DNA from: Rhizopus sp. PT2906
Lineage: Eukaryota; Mucoromycota; Mucoromycetes; Mucorales; Rhizopodaceae
Assembly: GCA_025529335.1 (NCBI GenBank)
Contig: JAMYHX010000441.1
Location: forward strand, 1-36,736
DNA: 36,736 bases
Direction: 5' to 3'
Both the position numbers and the translations under genes were made by a program. How positions within the stretch are numbered: the stretch's first letter is position 1; the number at the start of each line of letters is the position of its first letter. Under the pieces are notes generated by a model. The model saw only the letters and a list, made by a program, of their open reading frames with translations. It was not told the origin of the DNA and searched no databases. Below are positions 20,924 to 32,732 of this stretch, one piece after another.

Positions 20924-20925
20924 TA

Positions 20926-23900
20926 CGTGATAACATTGGTAAGATTGTATTTACAATCGTTCAAATTACAAAGTTACCTAAAGTAGCATGAAATAAGAAA
21001 AAGCCCGTTTAACTAGCATTATTTCGAGAGCCTGTTTGCTGAAATAGGCTATGTGTACCTGGAAGTTTCTGAAATTGTGCCAGATCAAAATACCTTTTAA
21101 ACATTGAATTTGAGCGAAAGGAGAAAGCTTGTGTAAGGTATGAACAAAAGATAACAAGAAGTGTCATAGAGCCTTATTTTATGTATATTTATATAAAGTA
21201 TTTTATCATAAAAACTCTACTCATTTATTGGCCTGTAGCAGTAGTCTTCAGTACACATCGCTACCAAAGCTCCATTTGCATGTAACTAGACCTGCTCAAT
21301 TAAAGGCTGAAGTAGGTGAGCTCCGTTAAGCTAACAGCTATCAATTAGATTTACATTCAGTTGACCATGAACTCCTTTGAAGTAGAGCACAGCACATATT
21401 CGCGCCTCCAGTTATTTACAGTCATAACATTATTTTAAAAAGTACAAACAGTTTAATGTTTATTATTAACAATTTGGGCCAAGACCAAAAAGACTTTAGC
21501 AGAGAGAACTCGTCCTGCAGTCAGTGAATCAGAATCTCCCTAAAGCAGTCGTTCCTGGTTTTTTTGTAGCTATTTGGTAGTTTATTCTTTGTTTTCTCCA
21601 AACTTGTTTTTTACTCTTTTCCTAGCTTAAAAAAGCTATCGAAAACCATTCTATACTCTAGTCGCTAGGAGCTACACTTTATTCAGAAATTATCCACACA
21701 CTGATAGAAAAATAATATTTCAGACAACAAATGAGAGAACAAATAATGATAAAAGAGAGCCTACAAAAAGCAAAAGAATGAATAAAGAAATGATTAGTAA
21801 ATCAGTTATTATATTGATATTAAATACTTAGATTATAAAGATGAGAGTTTATAAGAAAAAGAAGCAAGAAAGGTGAGTAAAGTTATAAAGAGAATATTGA
21901 CATCTTACCCAAAGTGTATTAAAAAGGGCCAGCGATAACCAGCTCGGAAACGTAAAGAAAGAAAAGGAAGAGAGCAAGATAGAGAGTGAATGGACCAAAG
22001 CTTGGTAAGAACCAAACTATTCCCAGCCAACACCGAGTTAGTTTTGATAGGCAATCTATAATATTACATATCAGTTTCTTACAAGAGTAAAGAATACAAC
22101 ATACCTTAGGGCTAGCTGGGGAATAGCTGGTCTTACTTTTTGGTCCAAAGAAGAAAAGAAAAGAAAAAGAGAAGTCAAGATCAGACTGTTTATACAGAGT
22201 CTCTAACAACTATTTCAATTACGTGCAACTATAAGGAAAGTTTCTTCTTTTCCCTTCAAAAGACAAAATTCATTGTCTTTTAAAGAAAAGGCTGATAATT
22301 AACCAAGGTGTAATTGTTATTGATCTTATATTGTGTGCAACTGCTCACGAAAGCTCATTCCATCTATTGTCTAAATATACATGCTCGCCTCTTAATTTCA
22401 CGCACTGTTGCAGGCCCTCTGCTCTTCCTTCTGAACCTGCTATCGACTCGAAAACTACGTTCCTTCTTTCGTGCTTCTTCCTGGTTCTCTCGTTGGCCCC
22501 TTATATGTATCATTATCTATAAACTTGATCACCTATGCCACGGACATGATATGTCATCTCCACCACCTGACCTAGGACGAAAGTTCCTCCAATGGCTTTT
22601 TCCTCTTCCTCTCTCCCCTCAATATCTGTCGAGCTAATCTTTCTTCGTTCCCTTCTTACTCGGTTTTCTTCGCTTCTTTCCTTCCTTTTCCCCCTTTGAT
22701 CTCAAAAGGGGGCTTTAGACTCTATGTACCTTTTTTTGATCTGGCACAGGCGGGAGAAAGTTATATTGTTTCAATGCGCCCATAGCAGTCTTTTATTTCC
22801 TTTAATCGTTTTTAAAATGCTGAAATTATAGTCAATTGTACTATGTTGAGATGTTGAGGATCTTAAGTGGCACCAGAGCAAATTTTGAGTCATATTATAT
22901 TGGACGTTCTTCAAGATTTTTGACAAACACTAATTTACCTAGCTTTCCCGCTGCCAAATGTATATTTCGAGTCAATATCTTCTCACATTAGTTCCGGAAA
23001 ACACTACATGCATGTAAAAATTCATGAAAAAGCGGCTAATGTTACGAGCGCTACCTCGGGGCGGTAATTGTGATTTTATCTTGCCACTTCACACTATCAA
23101 AGTTTCTACCTAAGCTAAGGCCGTCCAGCGAGATATCCATTAATGTAAAATACACTTGAAGGGTTTTGGTTCTTTGTTGATAGACCTGACAACATAAAAT
23201 TAAAATAAAGCAACAACAACATTTTTATCTCTCTTGAAAAAAAAAAAACAAGCAATTCGGATTCAACATCAAAAAATATGGAAAGATATCTGTTTTTGAC
23301 TAGTCTAGCGTGGTGCTACATAATGAAAAGTTTTGTTGACAACATCACAGATAGTGGCTAAAGGTAGCGCCTGTAGAATTAGCCGCTTTGTTGTGCATGT
23401 GGTGTTTCCCTTATTTTCTTCACTATGAAAGGTTTGTGTTGACAATCGTTGCAAATCGGGATTAATATTAACCAGGAGTTCTTTGTTCTTGATTAAGAAC
23501 ACTTATTTTTTTCAATGTCAGTCAAAAGATGCTCAGTTAGAGAGTATCAGGTTTCTTAGCATATAGTAATTGTAAAAGACAATGAATCCATTTGTCGTAT
23601 TCAAGGCTTTACGTTACTTCTAAGCCTCTTTATAATGCTATACTAACAATGTTACCAAGGTAACAATGGTAGATTGTAAACATTGATGAGTATTTGATGC
23701 TTCCATTTTGACGATATATTGCATAGGAATAGAAACGGAATAATTTTGGGGCTGATGATTAAGATGGAGGATGAAAGGAGGGCGAATGGCACATGATGTA
23801 ATCCGGTGAAAGCCATGCACTATTCCTAAGTGCCGATCTTTCAAAATTTGACATTAGTCATTTGTAAATTTTTTCCTGCTCCGGTCGGATTGAGCTGTGA

Positions 23901-24195
23901 GAGAAGGTTGACGTTGTGTGTGGGTAAATGGTTTTTACATTGTCTTTTTACGTTTTTTGTTACAATTGCTTTTCAGTCTCCTTATACTTGCTCTATCTCC
24001 CTATTTGTCTTTTTCATCTCCTGATGATGTTTAAAGTGTAGACCAGTAACTAGTTATCGATCATGTCTAAATGAGTTGCTATAAAACATATTGTTCTTTA
24101 CATGTGATAACAGTAATTCCTTCACATAAAAATTTAAACTAAGTTCCTATAATCATTTTCTGCTGACTTATCCTTTATATCTGTTACACCCACGC
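20926..24195. other. Long gene-poor region between pectinesterase and acyl-CoA synthetase
   Basis: About 3.3 kb with no gene I can support. Pyrimidine-rich stretches and possible GT...AG introns near 21900-22250 (minus) and somewhat GC-richer sequence near 22380-22760 could belong to non-coding transcripts or long leaders. The open frames there (for example 22314-22637 and 22209-21919) show no domain or codon signal. Confidence 0.4.
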
Positions 24196-24202
24196 TATAA
24201 AT
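24196..24202 (+). promoter_or_regulatory. TATA box of the acyl-CoA synthetase gene
   Basis: TATAAAT 49 nt before the ATG at 24251, followed by a long CT-rich leader. Confidence 0.55.
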
Positions 24203-24250
24203 CTTCTCCACTTTTTCTTTTTCCCCTTTTTTTTATCATCTTTTTCAACC

Positions 24251-26465
24251 ATGGCCAAATTTAGCTTGGATAAACAAACGTACGAAGTTCCCAATACGAG
24301 AAAACCTGGTCAATCAGGTATAATGGAAAGAAGCTTTAATCATACAAAATGATATTAACATCATTTGATAGGTATCTACCGTAACGCTAAGCGTCCAGTT
24401 GTCGAAACAACTTTTTCACCCAAAGTTACTTCCATAATCGACTGCTTTAATTATGGTACATGATAATAGTCCTAAAGCGCCTCATTTCTCAAAATTATGT
24501 CGATAGGTTTAAAGATTTCCAAGGACCGTCCTTGTATTGGTGTTCGATCAGTTAAAAATGTAGAAACTGGTGAGCGTGGTCCCTACGTTTGGCAAACATA
24601 CCGTCAAATCAATCACCGCTTGACCAACTTTGGTTCCGGATTGATGAATTATTTGAACCATACTATGGGAGAAACACGTACTCGACAGATTCCTATCGGT
24701 ATTTGGTCTATCAACCGTCCAGAATGGACTATTGCTGATTTGGCACTGGCTGCTTATGCCAACTATGCCGTGGCTCTTTACGACACTTTGGGACCTGATA
24801 CCGTCGAATATGTCATCAATCATGCAGAACTTGAAACAGTTATCTGTTCTGGAGACCATATCGCCGACCTTTTAAAGCTTAAGCACAAACTTCCTAACCT
24901 TAAGACGATCATCTCTATGGACTCTATTGATGAAGTCTCACGACCCGGTGTTGCTTCCAAGAGTGATATTGTCAAAGCATGGGCTGCAGAAAAGGGTGTC
25001 AACTTACTTGACTTTAATGCGATCGAGCTCTTGGGAAAGAAGAATAGACGTTCCTACAACTATCCTACACCAGATGACTTGGCTTGTATCATGTACACGA
25101 GTGGTACAACTGGTACGCCCAAGGTAAAGAAAGATTGAAAAACATCAATATTTGGAAACTCACTTGAAATGCATATAGGGCGCTATGTTAACCCACCGCA
25201 ACTTTGTGGCTGCACTTTCTGCCAGTCAGTCCAACCTTGGAGGCAATGCTGATGACGTTTGCATTTCTTACTTACCCTTGGCTCACATCTATGGCCGTAT
25301 CTCAGATATCATGATCTTAACTGTAGGTGGCCGTTTAGGTTTCTTCAGTGGCGATATGAACACCTTGGTTGACGATATTCAAGTCTTGAAGCCTACTGTC
25401 TTTGCAAGTGTTCCTCGTTTATTAAATAAGATTTACGGTAAATTAGTTGCTTCTACCATTCAAGCCCCTGGTGTTACTGGCGCCTTGGCTCGCCGTGCAG
25501 TGGCTGCCAAGTTGGCCAATCTCGAAGCCGGCAAAGGTTACACCCACCCCTTGTGGGATAGATTGATCTTCAACAAGGTAAAGCAAGCCTTGGGTGGCAA
25601 CGTACGTATCATGGTTACCGGTTCTGCTCCTATTGGCAAGGATGTTATGCAGTTCCTTCGTATTGCTTTCTGTTGTGATATTCGTGAAGGATACGGTGCT
25701 ACTGAAACCTGTGCCGCCACTACTGTTCATTATGAAGGTGAATACCTTGCCGGTCACATCGGTGGTCCCTTTACCTGTAACGAGATTATGCTGTTGGATG
25801 TTCCCGAAATGGAGTATCTCTCTACAGATCCTTATCCTCGTGGTGAAATCTGTGTGCGTGGTCCCAACATCTTCAAGGGTTATTTCAAGGATGAAGAAAA
25901 GACGAGAGAAGCAATTGACGAAGAAGGCTGGTTCCACACAGGCGATATTGGTATGATTAATGAAAGAGGTGCTATTGTCATCATTGACCGTAAGAAGAAT
26001 ATCTTCAAGTTGGCTCAAGGTGAATACATTGCTCCTGAGAAAATTGAAAATGTTTATGCCAAAGATCCTATCATCGGTCAGATCTACCTGCATGGTGATT
26101 CACTCCAAAGTTCTCTTGTCGCTATCGTTGTCCCTGACCCCGATGCTTTGAATTCTCTTCTTGCTGCCAAACTGCCTCAAATTCATGCAAAGAAATTAAG
26201 TCTTCCTGAACTCTGCAAGCTTCCTGAAGTAAATGCTCTGGTGCTCGCTCAAATGGACCGAGTTGGTAAATTATCTGGTCTGCGTGGATTTGAATTTGCC
26301 AAAGCCATTCATTTAGAACCCGAGCCTTTCACCATCGAAAACGACTTATTAACCCCTACTTTCAAGGTTAAGCGTCCACAGGCCAAGAAGCACTTTGAAG
26401 CACAAATCGCTCAGCTTTATGAACGTGTAAATAACCAAGCCGAGCCCGAGAAGGCTAAGCTTTAG
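24251..26465 (+). CDS. Long-chain acyl-CoA synthetase with PTS1-like tail (4 exons)
   Basis: Exons 24251-24317, 24372-24455, 24507-25123 and 25179-26465 give 684 residues, normal for eukaryotic long-chain fatty acyl-CoA ligases. The ATP-binding loop YTSGTTGTPKGAMLTHRN is completed only by splicing exons 3 and 4. GYGATET is at 427-433, and the fatty-acyl-CoA signature region runs from GWFHTGDIG to DRKKNIFKLAQGEYIAPEK. The enzyme makes acyl-CoA from fatty acid, ATP and CoA for lipid synthesis or beta-oxidation. The protein ends EPEKAKL; AKL fits the peroxisomal targeting consensus [SAC]-[KRH]-L, so it may be the peroxisomal isoform (yeast Faa2-like role). Codon use is markedly more biased than in the neighbours, which suggests high expression. 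It converges on the LIM gene with 48 bp between stops. Confidence 0.95.
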
Positions 26466-26513
26466 ATTCATCATAAAGACATACAAAATAAACGAAACCT
26501 TACTATTTATTAT

Positions 26514-28125
26514 TTACAATGCTCTTTTATTGCTTCTACGCGCGCAACTTTTACAAATGAGCTCTCCTGGCTCTTTTTCTTGATATAATCCTATAAAGAA
26601 AATAATCTGTCAGCATCTTTGTACCGACCTTTGGGTGCGTCAACTTACCTGTAACCCTTACAGACAGTAGTTTGTGACATTCGGAGCACTGGAAGTGGAG
26701 CGGGTGGTAGTCCTTTCCGAAAGCGCTAGAGCATCTGCCAGTGATAGGCTCATGACAATTATGACACACTTTGTTTTCTACTTGTACATTGTTATCAATG
26801 TCTTTTTCAAACATTTTCGGTAATGGCGGCATCTCTTTCTTTTTCTTCTTTTGCGATGCTACAGACGAAATGGAGTCATAGTGCACTTCGCAATAAGGCT
26901 TGCCGTTTCTGATCAAGAATGTACGAGAGCTAAATGCTGCACCACAATCAGAACACACAAAGCACTCCTTGTGCCATTCACCACCCAATGCTACCAGAAA
27001 GTCTCCTGTGATAACTTCTTCACATCCTTTGCATTTTTTACCAAATTTCTTGTAGTAGTCCTTTTCACAATATGCATGTCCATCATGTTCCAAAAAGCTA
27101 GAATCCTCTTGAAATGGCTTTCCACATTCACGACAAAAGAAGTGACCGGGATGATATGACTTGCCTAGTGCTGAAATAGAGTGTTCTTCAATAGGCGTCT
27201 TACAGTAGTCGCAACGAGGACTGAAAAGCTCATGGTAATCAAGTGCACAATAGGGGAGTCCGTCTTTTTCATAAAATGCAATATGCTCCAAGGGCTGTTT
27301 ACATACTTGACATTTAAAGCATTTTGAATGCCATTGATTACCTGCTGTAGTAAACGCTTGACCACTAAGAGGTTTGTGGCATCCGCTACAGCGAACGGTA
27401 AAAAAGATGCTTTCATATACTGACTCTTTTTTGGGTTCACGTTCCGCTTTTTTCTCCTCATCATATCCAGGCGCAGAAATCTGTGGTATAGAGATATTGT
27501 TAGAGCTATTGTTATCATCATCATCATATCCAGGTGCTGATATCTGTGGGATGGGCGGTAGCTTAGACTGTGGTCTATTCCTTTTATCATCTCCATGAGA
27601 GTATGATTGATTGCTCATATCCTGCTTTTCTTCATCATCGTCATTATTGTCGTATCCAGGCGCTGAAATTTGTGGTATTGAGGGAAGATTAGCTTTAGTT
27701 ACAGTCGATTCAGGGACAGATTCTTCATCGCTATCTATAGTGTCTGTATTTACTGTTATTTTTGATAACACAGCAGCACGATGAGTGCTACTTAGGTCCT
27801 TTAGGCATAATTCTATCTCTTTTTTAAGGTCTTCTTCCTCATCGTCGCTTATTGGTACTTTAGGGTATATGTCAGTCTCTATCTTTGACAGCTTCCTTTG
27901 GAGCCCTTTTCCTGATGAATGATGGTGGCTGTCTGAGTCTATCTGTATTTTTTCTTGAAGTGAAGGTACAATCATTTCTATTGGCTTGTGGGTTTGCCTT
28001 GGCTGCCTTGGCCATGTGGGTATATGCTCTTTCGCTTGTTGGAATGGTCTTGGGCCACGTAAGGTCGTATTGCTGCTTAAGTGATTATCATACAACATTT
28101 TCTTGTATAACAAAGAAAGAAACAT
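26514..28125 (-). CDS. Four-LIM-domain adaptor, paxillin-like (2 exons)
   Basis: Exons 28125-26649 and 26590-26514 (58-nt intron) give 517 residues. The short last exon supplies the final zinc ligands (GELICKSCARR), and without it LIM4 would be incomplete. The LIM domains are at about 246-299, 305-356, 365-415 and 454-510, each with the paired zinc fingers (for example CSGCHKPLSG...CFKCQVC). The N-terminal half is disordered and acidic. It contains an amphipathic LKKEIELCLKDL segment that vaguely recalls an LD motif, and three copies of IPQISAPGYD (about residues 150-159, 192-201 and 213-222). Such proteins scaffold Rho-GTPase and actin signalling at growing tips (yeast Pxl1-like). The start could be Met10 (28098). 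The order N-terminal motifs then four LIMs fits the paxillin layout. Confidence 0.88.
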
Positions 28126-28488
28126 GATTTTATGTTGATTTTGAATTTAAAGAAGAAACCCAAAACAATAAACCAAATTAGGAAAAGACATGTTACTGCA
28201 TTTAGCAACTATTTGGCTTTATATTGAATAGACATCATTGCCTCTCCCTTTCTTTCTCTTTTGGTCTTCTTTCTACATCAAGCATTGAAGCTTTTGTTTA
28301 AATGTAAACTGTAGCTGAATAGAGTGGTACTAATATTTTGTAATGGATGAAATCATTGTCGTCTGTCTTTAGTGTTCTTTATAAAAAGAGGCTTCCAATT
28401 TCAGCTGCGTATGATGTAACACCAAAGAAAAATTACCTTGCATAATTAATCTTGGTTAAACAGCTTTTCCCTTTATTTTATTTTTTAA
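28126..28488. promoter_or_regulatory. Divergent promoter, LIM protein / beta-trefoil protein
   Basis: 363 bp between divergent starts, no gene seen. A TATAAAA at 28380-28386 lies about 105 nt before the plus-strand ATG. Confidence 0.4.
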
Positions 28489-29180
28489 ATGAGTCACTTT
28501 CCTTCAGGTTGGTTTTATATTCAGTCGAAATGTTCACACAAGATGGTCTTGGACGTCACGCAAGACTCACTAAAGGTTGGAATGTACTGAGAAACTTTTA
28601 AACTAATTTACATGTCATTTAGGCAGCAGCCAAAGTGATTGTTTGGCCAAAAAAGACAAAAGACAATGACAACCAACTCTGGATGTATGATCATGGATAT
28701 ATTATCAATAAAAACTCGGGAATGGGTAAACGCATGATAAGAAAGCAACTCAGTGTTATTAAATATAAAAAAGTGTTGGATGTGCAGGGAGGGGTTATAG
28801 AAAGTGATAAGCAAATAATTCAATATAGAAGGAAAATGGTAGAAGATGCTCATAACCAGAGATGGAATTATAGAGATGATGGCTTTATTTACCTTCAAGC
28901 CAATCCTAACCTTGTACTTGATATTAGAGTAAGTGTGAATTTACTTGGTAAAGAAGATATTATTCAAAAACATATTTAGGGAAACTGGACCAAGCCAGGC
29001 ACCATTGTTTTGTTGTATGAACGCAAATATAAAGATAATCTCAATCAGTTATGGGATTTGATCCCATATGAACCAGTGTCGGATCAATCTAGCGTCCTTA
29101 GTCCATCGATACATTCACAAAATACAGAAGTCAATGACGATGATGACTATGCGTTTAGCTCAGCTAGTTATGCTTTGTAA
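28489..29180 (+). CDS. Ricin-B-like beta-trefoil protein (3 exons)
   Basis: Exons 28489-28575, 28623-28928 and 28980-29180 join in phase 0 to 197 residues. QxW-type repeats mark a ricin-B beta-trefoil: DNQLWMYD, HNQRWNYR and NQLWDLIP. Each follows a strand such as KMVLDVTQD, KVLDVQGG or LVLDIR. WFYIQSK starts the first repeat. The C-terminal tail is acidic and Ser-rich and ends in SYAL. There is no signal peptide, so the protein should be cytosolic and may bind a glycan or another ligand; function is unknown. The first donor is an unusual GTTGGA, the weakest part of this model. Proteins of this type recur in Mucorales genomes as far as I recall. Confidence 0.8.
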
Positions 29181-29468
29181 AATAAATACCTCATTCTACG
29201 CACATGCATCTCTTGCAAAAATCACTAGATGTATTTTTGGACCAGTGCGACATCAACTTTATGTTCCAGTAATAGTACACTGTGCACGATCTATATCACA
29301 TGCTTTACTTGTACAAAAGCTGGCTAGAGCACAAGTGTTTTTGTGTCAAGCAGATCACAAACGTATAAAGTAACCACTACAAAATAATTCCTTCAGAGTC
29401 AATACTAAAGCTTGCTCCACTATGAAAAAGAATGTACCACTCTTTGCAAGATTGAAGTCAGGAGACGA

Positions 29469-32400
29469 TTAACTGAAATAGCCTTTATTTAATAACTTGA
29501 TTGCCTTTTCATACATATTTGGAGAATGATCCATAAACATAGTTTTCGAGAAAACGATCTCTGAAAACCTAGCTTGTATGTTATTACACAAACTAAACTG
29601 TACCATGTAAGCAGTTTTATGCTTTGATTCTTGTGTCTTTTCTTGAGACGATGTAGACCTTGATTGGGTATGTTGAGCTAGTTGAGGCACAGCTTCTATA
29701 AGGTATGTAGTGGCTGGAGGGAATAATTTTTCTGCGTTCATATCAGCTCGCATCGTCTTGATCAATGCCCAAAACCATTGCTCATTCTCTTCTTCTTCTG
29801 GAGTAATTTCGTTTGTTTTTTTCTTTTGGTAATAAGAAAGTATTCGCGAAAGGATTTCATCAGCAACATGACTTTCTTCATGAAGACTGACTGCAACGTT
29901 TTTGAAATCTTTGAGTAAGCCTAGACTCAGACTACTAACAATATCATAGCCATGAACGACGCTCGTGATCAGTCCTTGACCACAGTATTCGCTAAGTGCC
30001 AAAGACATGACACAAGGGGATCCATAAGTATAGCAGTGAATGGGTCGACCTGCAGGTAAGCCTGATAGTTCAGACGTCACAAACGGACATGACTCTCTTT
30101 TGATAGAGGATGTTGTAAGCGCACTCAGTAGCTTTCCTTCGTTTTCAGCTGTTGCTTGTTTTCTTGACAAATAATGAGTTCTTTCTTCACTCCAAAGAAT
30201 ACTAAGCAAGCTCGCGACACCAGCGCCGAGTGAATGTCCACAGAGGACAAGACCATAATTGGGGTATGACTCTAGGCCCCTTTTGATAGCCTCAAATACT
30301 TTTCCCTTTTGCACTGCCATCATCTGAGCAGCCTCAAGCATACCACCGTGTGCGATGTAGCGTCTAGGAGAATCACAGTTTCCGTTTGCCTTCTTTTGTT
30401 CCTCATATAGTAGTTTGTCAGTAGGTAACACAAATTCTTTGTAGTCGCACGTTAGATCTGTCAAGATATCACTCAGACCAAGCGTTCCACGGCAGGTAAG
30501 CACAATGGCTTCAGCAAAATGATCTACTGTTACATAATGTACTAGAGCGTGAAGTTTGGAATGTGTTAATGAGCTTAGGATGCTGTCATCTGTGTAGCTC
30601 GACAGTAAAATATCGCTGACAGAGACACCAGTGTGGTGAGCAAAGGCGTGATGGTTTGGATGATGTGATTTTGGAAGCACGCTAGGGATATCACCAATCC
30701 CTAATATACGCATGAATGATTCTCCATAGGCAGCGCTGGCATAACGAATGAAGTGAGCAATATTAGTAATGATATGCTTGCGAGGAAAATTTTTAGGATT
30801 AGGTTCCATCTCCAGAACAGATGTCGCGTTGGGTGGACAAAGCCGAGAAGGTACTGAAGGGGAACGAATGAGTGACCTAGAAGACGACGTGGGCGTTATG
30901 TGTGGTGTTGTTGTGCAGTATGTTGTTGTTTTAAATGTTCTTGAGATGCTTGAGAGCGAGGTGACGCTGTTGATGGATGTAGACCTACGTAAACTATTGC
31001 TACTAATGGAATTTCTTCTAGAAGGTAAAGGTGGCGGAGGTGAGTTTGATCTTTGCTTCTTTTTTTTGCTTGAAAGGGCATCTGTGCCTTTTTGAATCAA
31101 GTTGGTAATGCTTTTTCTACGGCCAATACTCTTCATTTTGAGTCCGCTCCATGATTTGCGTCGTTTTGGGGTTGATTTGGCTTCCGTGAGGTTTGTAGAG
31201 TTGCCTGGCAACGAAGGAAATGGCCGCTCTTCTGTATTATCAGAGTCCTGCTGATAATGGTGTATGCTGCTGCTGGCTGAAAGTGTGGAGCGCAATGTGG
31301 TTGAGGTACTAGTCACTGTTTGAACAGGCCCTTCTACAGTGGGATTTAAACGACCATCGTCTGGCGAAATGATTCCGTAGTTGGCCTGTCGTTCTACTTT
31401 TTTCCTTGCCAACTTCTTTGAGATAGAGGATAGCATAATCTTGAATCCAGTTTTCTTTTGTGGCTTTGTCCATTGAACGCATTGAGATTCCTGTGTCTGT
31501 AGCCATGCTCCGGGAATGGTCAGCTCGTAAGAGGCATCTGGCTGAGTGTTGACAGCAGCCATAAAAGTTTCATTCTCTTCCTCGTCCGTTTGTTCAACAA
31601 TCTGCTTTGCAAACGATTGCTCTGCTCCGCTGATATCAATTGGCTTGATACGAGTTGTCTTTGTTGTCGTACGTTTCGTGGTCGTGGTTATTTCGTACAA
31701 ACCATAAGGCTCTCCTCTCTTATCATAACTTAGGCAAACAGCTGCCTGCTCTTTTTCACTCTCGTCAATAGATGACCGATTATCACTTTCAGGAAATTCT
31801 GATGGTGTAACTGATAAAATTTCTTCCAATTCATGAATGATGTCTGAATGTGATGATTTCTGGGCAGAACTAGAAGGAGTGGTATTGTCCTGCTTGTTTT
31901 GGAACTGTATTAATGACTGTTCATTCCTTTCTTCTTCAACAACCAAGCCTTTCCATAAAAGGTTGATATCCATTTGGCGAACGGTTCTATGGTGAGTGAA
32001 ATTTTGAATTATAGCAAATGAGGTTATTGCTTTTGTTAATCCTGACAGGATGGCTACTTTGCCTATTTTAGCTAACTTAAAGTCTGGATCCTTTACAAGT
32101 TCGTCGTGTACGAGTGTAATGATTGAAGCAATTGCTCGGGATGATTCGTTTGATCCGAATATTCCGTCGATAATGCCAACAGACTCTTCTGCAGCCTTTT
32201 TTTTTTTTTTAGAAAAAATAAATAATCAGTAGATGTTTTCAAAGCCTTTATGATTAGTTACCATGAGGCCAGACTTGATGGTTTGGGATGTAAAATGTAA
32301 GCCTGAGAGTGCAAATAGCTCGACTAGGGTGAATGAATGATGAACAATATAGATGCCAAGGTTTGTATATTTATCTAGCACTTGCAAAAAACTAGTCCTA

Positions 32401-32732
32401 AGCAATGAATGAATATTGATTTAATGCCTATTTGTTATCTTTTTTTTCTTTTACTTGTCAATTGATAAGTTGTTTGTAGAGGTTAATTCATGAAATTTTT
32501 TAGCTGTGGATAATGCATTGATGATAACGTGCCTAGAAACGCCAAAGGAAAACGATGTACTGTATTTAACAGATTCTATAAGAGCTTCTATCAAAAGAGA
32601 TGAACAACGAATGGATAATCGAGCAGCCAAAGCAATTGCTGTGATAACGTTTGCTATTTGCTCTGGCAATAATGTTGATGGTGTATTATATAGTGTAGCT
32701 GAATAAGTAGTGATCCGAGTCGATACTTCCAT
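29469..32732 (-). CDS. Class 3 lipase, diacylglycerol-lipase-like (3 exons)
   Basis: Exons 32732-32455, 32397-32262 and 32195-29469 give 1046 residues. An in-frame TAA two codons upstream fixes the start MEVSTRITTYSATLY. The N-terminal part is hydrophobic-helical (ITAIALAARLSIRCSSLLIE, IYIVHHSFTLVELFALSG) and continues into AAEESVGIIDGIFGSNESSR. A long Ser/Thr/Lys-rich insert follows, and then the alpha/beta hydrolase domain with VDHFAEAIVLTCRGTLGLSDI, the elbow LCGHSLGAGVA (nucleophile about Ser793), SPCVMSL and VVHGYDIVSSLSLG. The family cleaves diacylglycerols at sn-1 on membranes. The second intron ends in an A14 run before its AG instead of a pyrimidine tract. The 834-codon open frame starting at Met213 is only part of the gene. 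Confidence 0.88.

Noticed and set aside
21919..22209. 96-codon minus-strand ORF
   Set aside because: Poly-Phe/Leu from pyrimidine tracts and crossed by a likely intron; might be a leader or non-coding RNA but not a supported protein.
22314..22637. 107-codon plus-strand ORF
   Set aside because: Hydrophobic and Leu/Ser-rich composition expected from CT-rich DNA; no start context, domain or intron support.
25443..26093. 216-codon antisense ORF over the acyl-CoA synthetase
   Set aside because: Shadow of strongly biased coding sequence; no domain or own promoter.
27165..27596. 143-codon ORF overlapping the LIM gene
   Set aside because: Alternative frame of the LIM CDS without zinc-finger pattern.
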